Source: Roseovarius sp. 217 (GTDB lineage: Bacteria > Pseudomonadota > Alphaproteobacteria > Rhodobacterales > Rhodobacteraceae). From it: 64,000 nt of DNA. Below the pieces are notes generated by a model. That model ran no database searches and was not told where the DNA came from. It saw only the letters and a list, made by a program, of their open reading frames with translations. Shown one piece after another: positions 18,410 to 27,168 of the stretch; the stretch's first letter is position 1, and each line of letters starts with the position of its first letter. The stretch lies in NCBI RefSeq assembly GCF_000152845.1, contig NZ_CH902584.1, forward strand, positions 856,375 to 920,374. The letters are read 5' to 3'. The translations under genes and the position numbers were made by a program.

Positions 18410-20212
18410 ATGAGCCTCGATGATTTTCACCGCAACTTTCGTTCCGATCTGCAGACCATCATCGCCGAGCGCGTAGAGGCCGGCGAAGGCCCATTTCCTT
18501 CGGATGAGCTCGTTTTTGCGGAAATGGTCATGGAGCATGTCGCAGAAACCGGGATCTGCGAGGCACCAATCGTTTGCCACTGGAACGGCAAGATCGGCAA
18601 CGCGAAACTCCGCATTACGGGCTATGCGCTCAGCTCCGATGAAACGGCGCTCGACCTCTTCGTGACCCACTATTTCGGGACCGAAGAACTGAACGATCTG
18701 AGGGACACTGATGCCACCGCAACCGCAAGCGAAGGCGTTCGCTTTCTGTTTCGCGCGGCCAGCGGCAACCTCGATGCAAGGATCGATCCGACGCATCCGG
18801 TCAGGGATCTGGTTGCGACCATTCGTTCTCGCTGGGGCGACATCGACAGACTTCGGGTGTTCGTGATCACCGATGGCAAGACCAAGACCAAGCGGTTCTC
18901 GAACAAAGAGGTTCACCAGAAGATGGTGGCCGTTGAGGCCATGGATATGGAGAGGCTGTTCCGCCACACCGAGGGCAAACCGCGAGACGAACTAGCCGTA
19001 AGTTTTGTCCAGTCGATCGGTCGGGCGCTTCCCTGCGTACATGTCCCAGACCCTGACGCTGACTACGAGTATGCCCTAACTGCCATTCCCGGGCAGCTCA
19101 TTCGGGATCTCTATCTGCGCTACGGGACGACCCTGCTCGAAGCCAATATTCGCACCTTTCTGGGGAACAAGCGCGCGGTCAACAAGGGCATCGTCGAAAC
19201 GCTGCGAAAGGAACCGGAGCACTTCCTCGCCTTCAACAATGGCCTTGTGCTTGTCTGCGACGAAGCGGCCTTCGAGCGGACCGACGACGGGAATCTGGGC
19301 CTGTCCTTCCTCAAGGGTCTGCAGATCGTGAACGGCGGCCAGACAACCTCGACCATCTACTTCTCATCCCGCGATGATCGTACCATCGACCTCAGCCATG
19401 TCATGGTCCCGGCCAAGATCATCATCCTCAAGGGATCGCAGGACGAAGCGCGCGAGAGACTGATAAGCAGCGTGTCCCGCTATGCGAACAGTCAGAACGC
19501 GGTGAAGATGTCCGACCTGTCGGCGAACCGCCCGTTTCATCGAGAGCTTGAGAAACTCGCGAACGATACCTGGTGCCCTGACGGTGCAACGCGATGGTTC
19601 TACGAGCGCGCAGCTGGCGCCTACAACGTCATGCTTCTGAGAGAAGGCACCACGCCGGCCAAAAGGCGAAACCTGAAGGAGATGATTCCGCCGAAACGCA
19701 AGCTGACCAAGAACGACATCGCCAAGTACCACGAAGCGTGGCGCTGCAAACCGAACCAGGTCGCCATGGCTGGCGAGAAGAACTTCGCGGCCTTCATGGC
19801 TGCACTCGATGCCGATCCGACCATTGTGCCCAGCCCGCTCGATGCCCGCTGGTACCGGGCGATGATCGCCAAGGTCATTCTGTTCAAGGCAATCGAAAGC
19901 ATGATCAAGACGAAGGAGGCGAAGGAGGTTTTTCGCCAAGGATGGGTCAACATCGCAACTTACGTCGTTTCGGTGGTCGCTGACAGACTTGGCGACAGGC
20001 TCGACCTCGAACAGATCTGGATGCGGCAAGGGATTTCAGGCGGTCTGCGCGACCTGCTCTGGGACTGGGCCGTCGTCGTAAATGCAGAGTTCATCAGGAT
20101 TGCTCCGGGCCAGCAGATTTCAGAAGTGGCGAAGCGTGCGGACACTTGGACCAAGATACGGGCGGCAACCTTCAGAATTCCCTCTATTAGTATTCTGGAA
20201 GTGAAGCAGTGA
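18410..20212 (+). CDS. AIPR-family (abortive infection phage resistance) protein
   Basis: This 600-residue protein contains the AIPR signature: FLGNKRAVNKGI, then EHFLAFNNGLVLVCDEA, then LQIVNGGQTTSTIYF, followed by SVSRYANSQNAV. The family includes plasmid-borne abortive infection proteins and is regularly found with Z1/DUF4420 genes. The ATG at 18410 immediately follows the DUF4420 stop; an upstream in-frame TTG at 18395 is an alternative. It is the last gene of the tightly overlapping run that begins with the WYL gene. Biochemical activity is not established. Confidence 0.87.
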   Translation: MSLDDFHRNFRSDLQTIIAERVEAGEGPFPSDELVFAEMVMEHVAETGICEAPIVCHWNGKIGNAKLRITGYALSSDETALDLFVTHYFGTEELNDLRDTDATATASEGVRFLFRAASGNLDARIDPTHPVRDLVATIRSRWGDIDRLRVFVITDGKTKTKRFSNKEVHQKMVAVEAMDMERLFRHTEGKPRDELAVSFVQSIGRALPCVHVPDPDADYEYALTAIPGQLIRDLYLRYGTTLLEANIRTFLGNKRAVNKGIVETLRKEPEHFLAFNNGLVLVCDEAAFERTDDGNLGLSFLKGLQIVNGGQTTSTIYFSSRDDRTIDLSHVMVPAKIIILKGSQDEARERLISSVSRYANSQNAVKMSDLSANRPFHRELEKLANDTWCPDGATRWFYERAAGAYNVMLLREGTTPAKRRNLKEMIPPKRKLTKNDIAKYHEAWRCKPNQVAMAGEKNFAAFMAALDADPTIVPSPLDARWYRAMIAKVILFKAIESMIKTKEAKEVFRQGWVNIATYVVSVVADRLGDRLDLEQIWMRQGISGGLRDLLWDWAVVVNAEFIRIAPGQQISEVAKRADTWTKIRAATFRIPSISILEVKQ

Positions 20213-20246
20213 AGCGGCTAATTATGAGAGAAATCTAGGAGTTGAA

Positions 20247-20957
20247 ATGTCCGATAATCCAAGGGGAACATTTACACCGGTACATGGAGTGCTCCCGAAT
20301 CCAAGCGAGCCGGACTGGGATGAACCCACTGATCTAGGCGCGGGTGAAAATGAATCATTGCCAATAGACCCGCTACCTGAACAGGGCGCGCTTACGTCGG
20401 CTGATCAATTAATCTCCGCCTTGCAAACAATAAAAGAAATCTTGGAGCAAAAAATTGACTCCTTAAATAAACGAGGAGCTGAGCTCTTTAAGGAGTCAAA
20501 CTACGCAGAAGCCCAAAAGAAGGCTGAGCAGGGAAAAACCCTCGCCCATTTCAAGTCAAAAGCTGAAGATCTGCATAAGGACTGGCTATTCGTTAGTAAG
20601 GATATCTTTCTGGATAATGAAGTGAAGGATTACGAAAGCCAAAACGGCACGCGTAAGCGCAAAGCGCCACAAAAGCTCATTGTCCACTTTGAAAATGACG
20701 ATCGAATTTTTGAGAACTCTGCAGCTGAAACTTTCTCGAGAGCAATTGCCAAGATTGGCATCTCAAGAGTTGAAGGCTTAGGAATCAAACGGTTGAATCA
20801 TCCTCTTGTTTCCCTCAGCCCGCCAGACAAATATCAGTCAAACTTTGTCGATGGGCATTACATAGTAACGCACTTTAGCACGGAAGATAAACGCCGATTG
20901 CTTCTAGAGATCGGGGAAAGATTGGGAGTGTCTATTCAAGCAGATTTGGTGGATTAG
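20247..20957 (+). CDS. Uncharacterised defence-island protein (236 aa)
   Basis: The N-terminal 50 residues look disordered and acidic. Residues about 58-105 are likely coiled coil (ISALQTIKEILEQKIDSLNK, then NYAEAQKKAEQGKTLAHFK). The C-terminal part (LIVHFENDDRIFENSAAETF, GISRVEGLGIKRLN, FVDGHYIVTHFSTEDKRRLL) resembles, from memory, a small domain found beside restriction enzymes, but I cannot name the family. AGGAG ribosome site precedes the ATG. Base composition is clearly more A/T-rich than the operon upstream. The next gene starts 2 nt after its stop, so the pair is co-translated with the HNH endonuclease. Confidence 0.75.
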   Translation: MSDNPRGTFTPVHGVLPNPSEPDWDEPTDLGAGENESLPIDPLPEQGALTSADQLISALQTIKEILEQKIDSLNKRGAELFKESNYAEAQKKAEQGKTLAHFKSKAEDLHKDWLFVSKDIFLDNEVKDYESQNGTRKRKAPQKLIVHFENDDRIFENSAAETFSRAIAKIGISRVEGLGIKRLNHPLVSLSPPDKYQSNFVDGHYIVTHFSTEDKRRLLLEIGERLGVSIQADLVD

Positions 20958-20959
20958 GT

Positions 20960-22090
20960 TTGACGCGAAAGATAGAGAAAATTAGGATTCGATCCGACGA
21001 CTTGGTTCTAGTCGGGTACTTTTTGTCGCGTTGCACAGACTTTTCCGATGGCAAAGCGCCAAGACCACCTGCAGCACTGGGCGTGGAAAGTTGGAACAGT
21101 GCATACGACCTTTTCTTTAATGTTCTTTCGGATGGTCGCTCTCAACAACAGTTTCGCCATACTCTAAAGGGCACACGAGACATATTTGACTCCCTTTTTG
21201 ACAATGGTCGAAAGGGTTGGTCCGTAGGGCAAAAAAGAGGACCACAGCTTAGTGAACGAGACCGCGCAGTTCACGAACACTGGATACGGAACAGCGATGA
21301 AGATCTGTTCAGCAGGGTTCGTGAATTTCTTGTAGAACAGGGTCGACATCGAAATCCGGCTTGGACCCGTGACGAGCTAATCATTGCTCTCGATTTTCAT
21401 CTGAATCATCGTAATTTTGATCCTCGACCCCAGTCTGAGGAACTCGTTGAACTCGCGCAGCGTATCGCAAGAGTTAGTGCGGCCTTGGGCCTGATCGATC
21501 GCGGATTGCGTTTGCGAACGCCAGATGCAGTCGCCATGAAGTTACGAAACTTCAGTTCTTTCGACCCCCAATACACCGATAACGGCAGAAAAGGGCTTAC
21601 CAATGGCAACATGCTTGAAATTGAGCTTTGGGAGGAGTTTTCGGGACGTCCGGACGAGGTAACGCGGGTTGCAAATGGGATCTTGCAGTTAATCGGCGCC
21701 AGTGAAACGGAGATATTGGCTCTCGACGACCTCGATTTCGAGGCGCCAGAAGGTCGAATAATGACCCAAGTTCATATTTCCCGAGAACGAAACAGTACAC
21801 TCGTGAAGAAAAAGAAGGCCGCCGCCCTGAGACAGCATGGCGGTCTTGCCTGTGAGGTCTGTGGTTTCGATTTCTTGCAGACCTACGGAGAGAGGGGCCG
21901 GGAATTTATCGAATGCCACCACACCCTGCCGGTTTCATTGCTCGGTGAACACGGTAAGACGAACCTGAAGGACCTTGCCTTGGTCTGCTCCAACTGCCAC
22001 CGGATGATACATGCCCGGCGCCCTTGGTGGTCAATTGACGATGCTAAAGCCGCGGTGAACGGCGCCAACGGATCAAGAACCCAAAGCTGA
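20960..22090 (+). CDS. HNH endonuclease, probable restriction enzyme
   Basis: This 376-residue protein ends with a complete HNH domain: CEVCGFDF, FIECHHTLPVS, LALVCSNCHRMIHAR, including four zinc-binding cysteines and the catalytic His pair. The N-terminal 270 residues are unassigned and may recognise DNA. The start is TTG at 20960, 2 nt behind the previous stop, with a GG-rich site upstream. It overlaps the convergent cytosine methyltransferase gene tail to tail by 18 nt, suggesting they form the restriction and modification halves of one system. Confidence 0.82.
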   Translation: MTRKIEKIRIRSDDLVLVGYFLSRCTDFSDGKAPRPPAALGVESWNSAYDLFFNVLSDGRSQQQFRHTLKGTRDIFDSLFDNGRKGWSVGQKRGPQLSERDRAVHEHWIRNSDEDLFSRVREFLVEQGRHRNPAWTRDELIIALDFHLNHRNFDPRPQSEELVELAQRIARVSAALGLIDRGLRLRTPDAVAMKLRNFSSFDPQYTDNGRKGLTNGNMLEIELWEEFSGRPDEVTRVANGILQLIGASETEILALDDLDFEAPEGRIMTQVHISRERNSTLVKKKKAAALRQHGGLACEVCGFDFLQTYGERGREFIECHHTLPVSLLGEHGKTNLKDLALVCSNCHRMIHARRPWWSIDDAKAAVNGANGSRTQS

Positions 22091-23608
22091 AAGAAGCAAT
22101 CTTGAAATCTGCCTCGCAAGAAATGGCGGCACGGCGTTTCCGACTTGGACATATTGCTGCGTGCGGTTGCCAAGAAAAAGGTAGTCGTCGGGAAATGTCT
22201 GCAGCCGAGCAGCTTCACGCACCGTCAGGCTCCGGCACTGGATCGGGTCGGGGTGAATGAAGTAGTGGCCATCTTTCGAGATATGGCTCGTGACCGTCGT
22301 CGATGCCTCGTCCGCCAGCTGAACCCGGAAGCGGTCATTGAAGACACCGCTGTGCCAGTTGCGGTGATCGGGGCTGAGCACCAGAGGAAAATTGGCGGCC
22401 TTTGGGCTATAGCCGCGCACTGCTCCGAAGACAGCGGCGAACAGATACCGTCCCAGATCCGACACCATGTGCCCGCGCGTTTCGTGCTGGGCAATGGCGC
22501 GCAGTTCTGGCCGCTCAAGCCAGCGCAGCAATTCATCGTTTGAGGTGCCATAGCCATCCGGCTGGCATGACGCTGTCCGACGGCTCTGCGCTTTCGACTT
22601 CATGCGCTTGGCAACGGATGAGAACGCTTCCCGAAGCGGAGCATTCTCTTTCCCCTTATGGATTTTGGCCAGAAGTTTCGCCGCTTCGACAACCTCGTCT
22701 CGCCACGCCGATGAATCGTCTCTACCACGACTGATGCCGCTGCGCAGGTCGGGCATCGTCCCGATTACGTCGCTGACCGTTCGCGTCAGAGCCGAGACCG
22801 CAATCTCGGCGCGCGCAGCCTTGCCCGAGAGGTCGGACCGAATTCCTACGATGATCACCCTGTGGCGCCGTTGCGGGACCCCGAACTCCTCAGCACGCAC
22901 GATGAAGTCAGATGGTCGTGCGGCTTCTCGCAGGCTGGCTTTTCCATCCTCCACCCGGACCGCCCGAAGATCGTAGTGGTGATCCTGGCCCGTACCAAGC
23001 GAGGACAAGTCTTCCATCAGCATCTCGAAGACAAGTCGGCTTTCGATAGTCGAGGACAGCATGCCCTTGACGTTTTCCATCACGAAAGCAGCGGGACGAA
23101 GCCTGTCGAGCACGCGGATATACTCTCGGAACAGGTAGTGCCGCTCATCTTCTTCAGGCACATAGCCAATCTTGCCCTTCGCCCGAGCGCGCCCTACCAG
23201 GGAATAAGCCTGACAGGGCGGTCCGCCGATGAGAATCGTATCGTCATAGTTTTTGCGCAGCTTCGCGATGGCACCGTCAATCGCCCTTGCAGCGGTCTCA
23301 GTGCCTAGTTCGAGTGCACGAGCCTCATCAATGGCAAGCTGCCACGCTTCGGCGTCGACTGCTGACCAGTCCGGCTCGGGAACAAGCCCGGCATGGAAAT
23401 CGATGAACGGTTCGGGCAAGACACCGTGAAGCGCTTGGTATTCACGCAGGAACGCGCGCAGCGCTAGGGTGCGATGGGCCGATGCCTCCTTCTCGACCGA
23501 GATCCCGATCCGGAACGGCGCATGTCCGTCCTCGACGAGGGAAGCAAAACCCTCACCAAGTCCGCCTGGACCGGCGAACAGATCGACAATGCCGAAAGTG
23601 GCTGACAA
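22073..23608 (-). CDS. DNA (cytosine-5-)-methyltransferase
   Basis: This 511-residue enzyme transfers methyl groups to cytosine C5. Motif I is FGIVDLFAGPGGLGEGF, motif IV GGPPCQAYSLVGRAR with the catalytic Cys, motif VI FVMENVKG, motif VIII-like FGVPQRRHRVIIVGIR, motifs IX-X RSLTVREAARLQTFPDDY and YVQVGNAVPP. I chose TTG 23608 because AGGAG lies 5 nt before it and motif I follows directly; the frame is open further upstream without a good site and would overlap vsr. A divergent vsr and a convergent HNH gene support an R-M role. Confidence 0.93.
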   Translation of the reverse strand: MSATFGIVDLFAGPGGLGEGFASLVEDGHAPFRIGISVEKEASAHRTLALRAFLREYQALHGVLPEPFIDFHAGLVPEPDWSAVDAEAWQLAIDEARALELGTETAARAIDGAIAKLRKNYDDTILIGGPPCQAYSLVGRARAKGKIGYVPEEDERHYLFREYIRVLDRLRPAAFVMENVKGMLSSTIESRLVFEMLMEDLSSLGTGQDHHYDLRAVRVEDGKASLREAARPSDFIVRAEEFGVPQRRHRVIIVGIRSDLSGKAARAEIAVSALTRTVSDVIGTMPDLRSGISRGRDDSSAWRDEVVEAAKLLAKIHKGKENAPLREAFSSVAKRMKSKAQSRRTASCQPDGYGTSNDELLRWLERPELRAIAQHETRGHMVSDLGRYLFAAVFGAVRGYSPKAANFPLVLSPDHRNWHSGVFNDRFRVQLADEASTTVTSHISKDGHYFIHPDPIQCRSLTVREAARLQTFPDDYLFLGNRTQQYVQVGNAVPPFLARQISRLLLSALGS

Positions 23609-23675
23609 ATCAGGCTCCTGACGAATTTCATTCAGTCGGTGTATACTAGGTTCCAGATCGAAGACCAGGGTGCAC

Positions 23676-24152
23676 GTGGCCGATATCGTAGACAAACAGA
23701 CCCGATCCCGAATGATGGCCGGGATCAAGGGGAAGAACACGAAGCCCGAATTGGTGCTTCGGCGGGCACTTCATGCGCGCGGCTTCCGTTACCGGCTGCA
23801 TTCGAAGACTGTCCCCGGGCGACCTGACCTCGTGTTTCCGAAGCATCACGCAATCGTCTTCGTGCATGGCTGCTTCTGGCACCGCCATGAGGGCTGTCGT
23901 CACACAACCACTCCATCGACACGTCCGGAGTTCTGGCAGGCGAAGTTCGACGCGAACGTTGCGCGGGACAGGTCGGTGCACGATCAGCTGCTTGATGCTG
24001 GCTGGCGTGTGGCAACAGTCTGGGAGTGCGCGCTCAGGAGACCGGCGGAGACTGCATTGGCAGCCAATCTCTTGGCCGCTTGGCTCCGCAGCAGTGCTGC
24101 CGAAATCCAAATTGGGAATGCAGTTGTCATCGCCGGCGAAAATGCAGGATAA
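23676..24152 (+). CDS. vsr: Very short patch repair (Vsr) DNA mismatch endonuclease
   Basis: This protein of about 158 residues nicks DNA next to T:G mismatches that arise when 5-methylcytosine deaminates. The N-terminal run MADIVDKQTRSRMMAGIKGK, the catalytic PGRPDLVFP, and the zinc-associated VHGCFWHRHEGC are all diagnostic. The GTG at 23676 gives the canonical MADIVD start; another GTG lies 6 nt upstream. It is divergent from the cytosine methyltransferase, with about 67 bp between starts, and would protect the cell from the mutagenic side effect of that enzyme. Confidence 0.94.
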   Translation: MADIVDKQTRSRMMAGIKGKNTKPELVLRRALHARGFRYRLHSKTVPGRPDLVFPKHHAIVFVHGCFWHRHEGCRHTTTPSTRPEFWQAKFDANVARDRSVHDQLLDAGWRVATVWECALRRPAETALAANLLAAWLRSSAAEIQIGNAVVIAGENAG

Positions 24153-24602
24153 TGTGCTTCAAGCTGATTGAAATTCCGATTCCGTTCCAAATGGCCGAAG
24201 GAGACTAGCGTCGAAGTCAATTTTCGGCCCTCGAAATAAAAACAATAAATCATCTACTTACAAGCCATTCACTAAATCGGCGCAGTCATGAGGTCTGGAG
24301 AATATCGGCGCTGAGAGGCTGCTTCCGGCCCTCCCGGCACATGGGCCGGTGAACAGCCCCGCCCGCATAACCCTTGAATATAACGGAAAAATCCGGCCGC
24401 AGCCGGATCGGGAGAAACGTTTCTCAAGGGCAAGTGGCGGAGGGAAAGGGGTTCGAAAACTTGCGCTGGTTGTGATTCTGACGTTTCGATCGTCAAGCCA
24501 TCCCAAGCAGGCATAAGGGTCCGAGAGCTTTGGCAAGCGAACTGCGCCAGAATCTCCCGAACCTGAGAATCGTGTATAGTAACGATCGGTAGCTGGCACT
24601 GC
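24153..24602. other. Non-coding interval between vsr and the helicase gene
   Basis: No convincing gene. It lies 3' of both flanking genes (vsr plus, helicase minus), so the structures at 24391-24425 may be transcription terminators or processing sites. Confidence 0.5.
24391..24425. repeat. Hairpin plus 14-bp palindrome
   Basis: ATCCGGC (24391-24397) pairs perfectly with GCCGGAT (24402-24408) around a 4-nt loop; 3 bp later GAGAAACGTTTCTC (24412-24425) is a perfect palindrome. There is no strong T-run on either side, so a simple terminator is not clear. A protein binding site is an alternative. Confidence 0.55.
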
Positions 24603-25727
24603 CTATCCAGTGATAATCGTGACGTTTTCCTGCGCGCGGGTGATCGCCGTATACAGCCAACGCGTCTCAAATTCCCGGAAACAGCCGGATTCGTCGACAA
24701 TCACAACATGGTTCCACTGGCTGCCCTGCGCAGAATGCACGGTGAGTGCATAGCCATACTCGAAGTACTGCGATGACCGAAGTTCATTCGTTGAAAGGCG
24801 CACGTCTTTTCCGGTGAAGTATTCCTTGAGCACGTTGATGCGCTTTTTACCCTCCTCGGGAAAGTCTTCGGACCTCACCAAGAGCGAAATCTTCGCCGGG
24901 TCGGACTTGTGCTCGCTCGCATCCGACACGGCTTTGAACAGTTCACCGTTAAGTACACCAAGGCTGTAATTGTTGCGCCGGCAGACCAACCGATCACCAA
25001 TCTCCGGCCATGTTGACCTAAAGCCAAGCTCCTCCCTGATCTCACGATTCAAACCATGGCGCGTGGCATTGCGGCCAACGAGGATCTGGTCCCCAGCGAG
25101 GAAGTCCGGCATGTCGACCTCGTCAGAGCTAATGACACGGCTCTTGCCGAATGTGCCGAACCGAAGCGGCCGCCCTTCCCGGACATCCGTGGCGAGCCGC
25201 AACACGGGGCTCTCCTTGGCCTGCCGATGAATTTCCGTGAGCATCACGTCCGGTTCTTCGTTGATGAAGTATCCAGCCCCTTCAATCGGCGGCAACTGGG
25301 CCGGGTCGCCGAGGACCAGGATCGGCACCTTGAACGATTTCAGATCCTTCGCGATCTTGGCATCGACCATCGAGCATTCATCAATCACGATCAGCTTGGC
25401 GGTTGCCGCAATGCTCGCATCGTTGAGTTCGAACTCGAAAGTTCCGTCGAACCGACGCTTGTGCTCATAGATCAACTGGTGGATCGTGCTGGCACCTTCG
25501 CAGCCATTGCGCTGCATCATGAGTGCTGCCTTGCCAGTGAAGGCGGCATAGCAGACATCACCATCTACACCTTCGGTCAGGTGCCGTGCCAACGTTGTCT
25601 TGCCGGTGCCTGCGTATCCGAAGAGGCGAAACACCTGCTTTCTCTTGCTTTCGTGCTTGAACCAGTGCGCGACCTTGTCGAGAGCCGCAGCCTGCTGCGG
25701 CGAGAACTTATGGGTCATATTGGTCAA
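24603..25727 (-). CDS. RecD/Dda-like SF1B DNA helicase
   Basis: This 374-residue helicase has the SF1 motifs in order: Walker A GYAGTGKTTLARHL (residues about 38-51), Walker B VIDECSMVD, motif III LGDPAQLPPI, motif V ALTVHSAQGSQW, motif VI LYTAITRAQENV. It is short, like phage T4 Dda, rather than the long RecD2. Start TTG 25727 has GGAG 8 nt upstream; ATG 25718 is the alternative. It stands alone, with an unusual repeat array 150-350 bp upstream of its start. Role: DNA unwinding in replication or recombination of the element, or defence; not decidable here. Confidence 0.88.
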   Translation of the reverse strand: MTNMTHKFSPQQAAALDKVAHWFKHESKRKQVFRLFGYAGTGKTTLARHLTEGVDGDVCYAAFTGKAALMMQRNGCEGASTIHQLIYEHKRRFDGTFEFELNDASIAATAKLIVIDECSMVDAKIAKDLKSFKVPILVLGDPAQLPPIEGAGYFINEEPDVMLTEIHRQAKESPVLRLATDVREGRPLRFGTFGKSRVISSDEVDMPDFLAGDQILVGRNATRHGLNREIREELGFRSTWPEIGDRLVCRRNNYSLGVLNGELFKAVSDASEHKSDPAKISLLVRSEDFPEEGKKRINVLKEYFTGKDVRLSTNELRSSQYFEYGYALTVHSAQGSQWNHVVIVDESGCFREFETRWLYTAITRAQENVTIITG

Positions 25728-25873
25728 CTTTGATACTCCGTTTTTATGGGGTGGGTTGGATTTTGGGTCGACGGTTGGATCGGCGACCGCAACGGTCGCC
25801 GAGTGGGTTTAAAAGGTGCTCGGTGAAGTCGTAGGTTTGCACCACATCCGCGTCAGATCGGAGACCTTGGTCT

Positions 25874-26073
25874 TGTAACGCTCCCCTAGTGCACTCGTTC
25901 TTGTTCCCCGGTGCGGAAAGAAATTCTGCATATAGTAGGGGGGCGTTACCAATCTTGTGCCGGAGAATATGAACTCATCCCGGGAGGTAGCAGAGCTGTA
26001 ACGCTCCCCTATTATATTACATCTGTTCCTGTGTATTCCTCCGGATCTAAAGAGACCTTAGGGGAGCGTTACA
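25874..26073. repeat. Four alternating 15-bp repeats with regular spacing
   Basis: The motif TGTAACGCTCCCCTA occurs forward at 25874-25888 and 25997-26011 and inverted at 25936-25950 (two mismatches) and 26059-26073 (exact). Spacers are 47, 46 and 47 bp and differ in sequence, so neighbouring copies alternate orientation with a period of about 61-62 bp and same-strand copies lie exactly 123 bp apart. The array occupies the otherwise gene-free gap upstream of the helicase gene and downstream of the next minus-strand gene. It could be an iteron-like origin, a multi-site operator, or paired stem-loops in RNA. Confidence 0.85.
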
Positions 26074-26078
26074 CACCT

Positions 26079-27095
26079 CTAACCTGCACGCGGCTGCCCT
26101 TCTTGCTCTGCGGCAGCAATCTTGCGTTTACTCCGGAAACGGGCGACCCGGTCCCGGACGACACGCTTGCGGTGGTCGGCAATCGGTTCCGCGCTGCCTA
26201 TCTTGGCGAGCACGGACGCCACGACCTCGTCACGCAGCTCAGTGCATGCTGCGCGAACGGGACAGCTCAGACAGGGCGGCTTGAACCGCGGCTCCTCCTC
26301 GTCCAGCGAGTCCTCGGCCCCAGGCAAGCCGAAACAGCTCTGCAGAAGATCGCCGGGACCCGGGCGTTCGTGTTTGTGCAGGACGACGTCAAAGCTCCTC
26401 TCGACGCGCTCTGCGGCGAGCGACACGACTTCAGCTCCGACGTGACTACACTGCTCCCGCGACAGGTAGCCGAGGGCAAGCACGTTACGCGCGATGAAGC
26501 CATCCAGTGCAGAGCTACTGCCCTCCTCCGCCTCTGTGAGCTCCTGCCGAAACCGCGTCTGCGCAGGCAGTCCCTGATCGTGGATCAACGCATATTGCGT
26601 CATGGGCCGCATTCTCGTCAGGGCGAGCCTGCGCCTGTCACCGGTCCAGAAGTCCTCCAGCTTCCCAAACCACGCATCACGTGTTTTCGGATTAGGGCCC
26701 AGCTGGTTCGGTTGAGGAAGATGACGGCGATTGCGCGCGAGCGCAAAGTTGAAGGCAAACTCGAGATAAGTCTCGTAGGGCATCGACAGCATGTCCGCGG
26801 CCTGCCGCGCGGTCCACATCTGTGTCAGGTAGCTGTTCTGGGTCCACGTCTTGTAACCCGTCGCGATCTTGATCTGTTCTCCGGCATTCCGGTCGATATT
26901 TGCCTTGTAGGCATTCTTGTACGCTTCGACGTATTTATCCTTGAAGATCTCTGTCGCCCTAAGCGGGTCAAGAAAGCGATACGCCGGCCATTTTTTCAAC
27001 AGGAGCACAGCTTCAGCTGCGCGGTGCTCGCGCGGGATCACCTTCACGATGCGACTGAGGCGGTTTATGCGCGCGCTGTAATTCATCAGTGTCAT
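26079..27095 (-). CDS. Uncharacterised island protein with a Cys cluster (338 aa)
   Basis: The start at 27095 (MTLMNYSARINRL) has AAAGGG 7-8 nt upstream; a longer frame would run into the next gene and is rejected. Residues about 88-125 (TWTARQAADMLSMPYETYLE) look like a helix-turn-helix. Near the C-terminus CLSCPVRAAC places three cysteines in a zinc- or iron-sulfur-like arrangement, after which the protein turns basic (VRDRVARFRSKRK). Codon structure and length support a real gene. The repeat array at 25874-26073 begins 6 bp past its stop, so it may be the DNA-binding partner of that array; this is only an inference. Confidence 0.65.
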   Translation of the reverse strand: MTLMNYSARINRLSRIVKVIPREHRAAEAVLLLKKWPAYRFLDPLRATEIFKDKYVEAYKNAYKANIDRNAGEQIKIATGYKTWTQNSYLTQMWTARQAADMLSMPYETYLEFAFNFALARNRRHLPQPNQLGPNPKTRDAWFGKLEDFWTGDRRRLALTRMRPMTQYALIHDQGLPAQTRFRQELTEAEEGSSSALDGFIARNVLALGYLSREQCSHVGAEVVSLAAERVERSFDVVLHKHERPGPGDLLQSCFGLPGAEDSLDEEEPRFKPPCLSCPVRAACTELRDEVVASVLAKIGSAEPIADHRKRVVRDRVARFRSKRKIAAAEQEGQPRAG

Positions 27096-27168
27096 TGACA
27101 CACCCTTTCGTTTCCGGAAATCCGGATCAGTTGTTCTCGTTGTATGGTTTTCGGTTTTGGCGCGGATC

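Noticed and set aside
22073..23740. Upstream start (23740) for the cytosine methyltransferase
   Set aside because: It would overlap vsr on the opposite strand and lacks a ribosome site; TTG 23608 has AGGAG at the right distance.
24258..24700. Short minus-strand frames between vsr and the helicase
   Set aside because: Two different frames are open, both without start signals; they overlap the hairpin and palindrome and look non-coding.
25874..26073. CRISPR array from the regularly spaced repeats
   Set aside because: The repeats are 15 bp, alternate in strand, number only four, and no cas genes are present. CRISPR repeats keep one orientation.
25911..27098. 395-residue plus-strand reading frame
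   Set aside because: It runs opposite to the 26079-27095 gene and across the repeat array; composition suggests a shadow, and no motif is seen.
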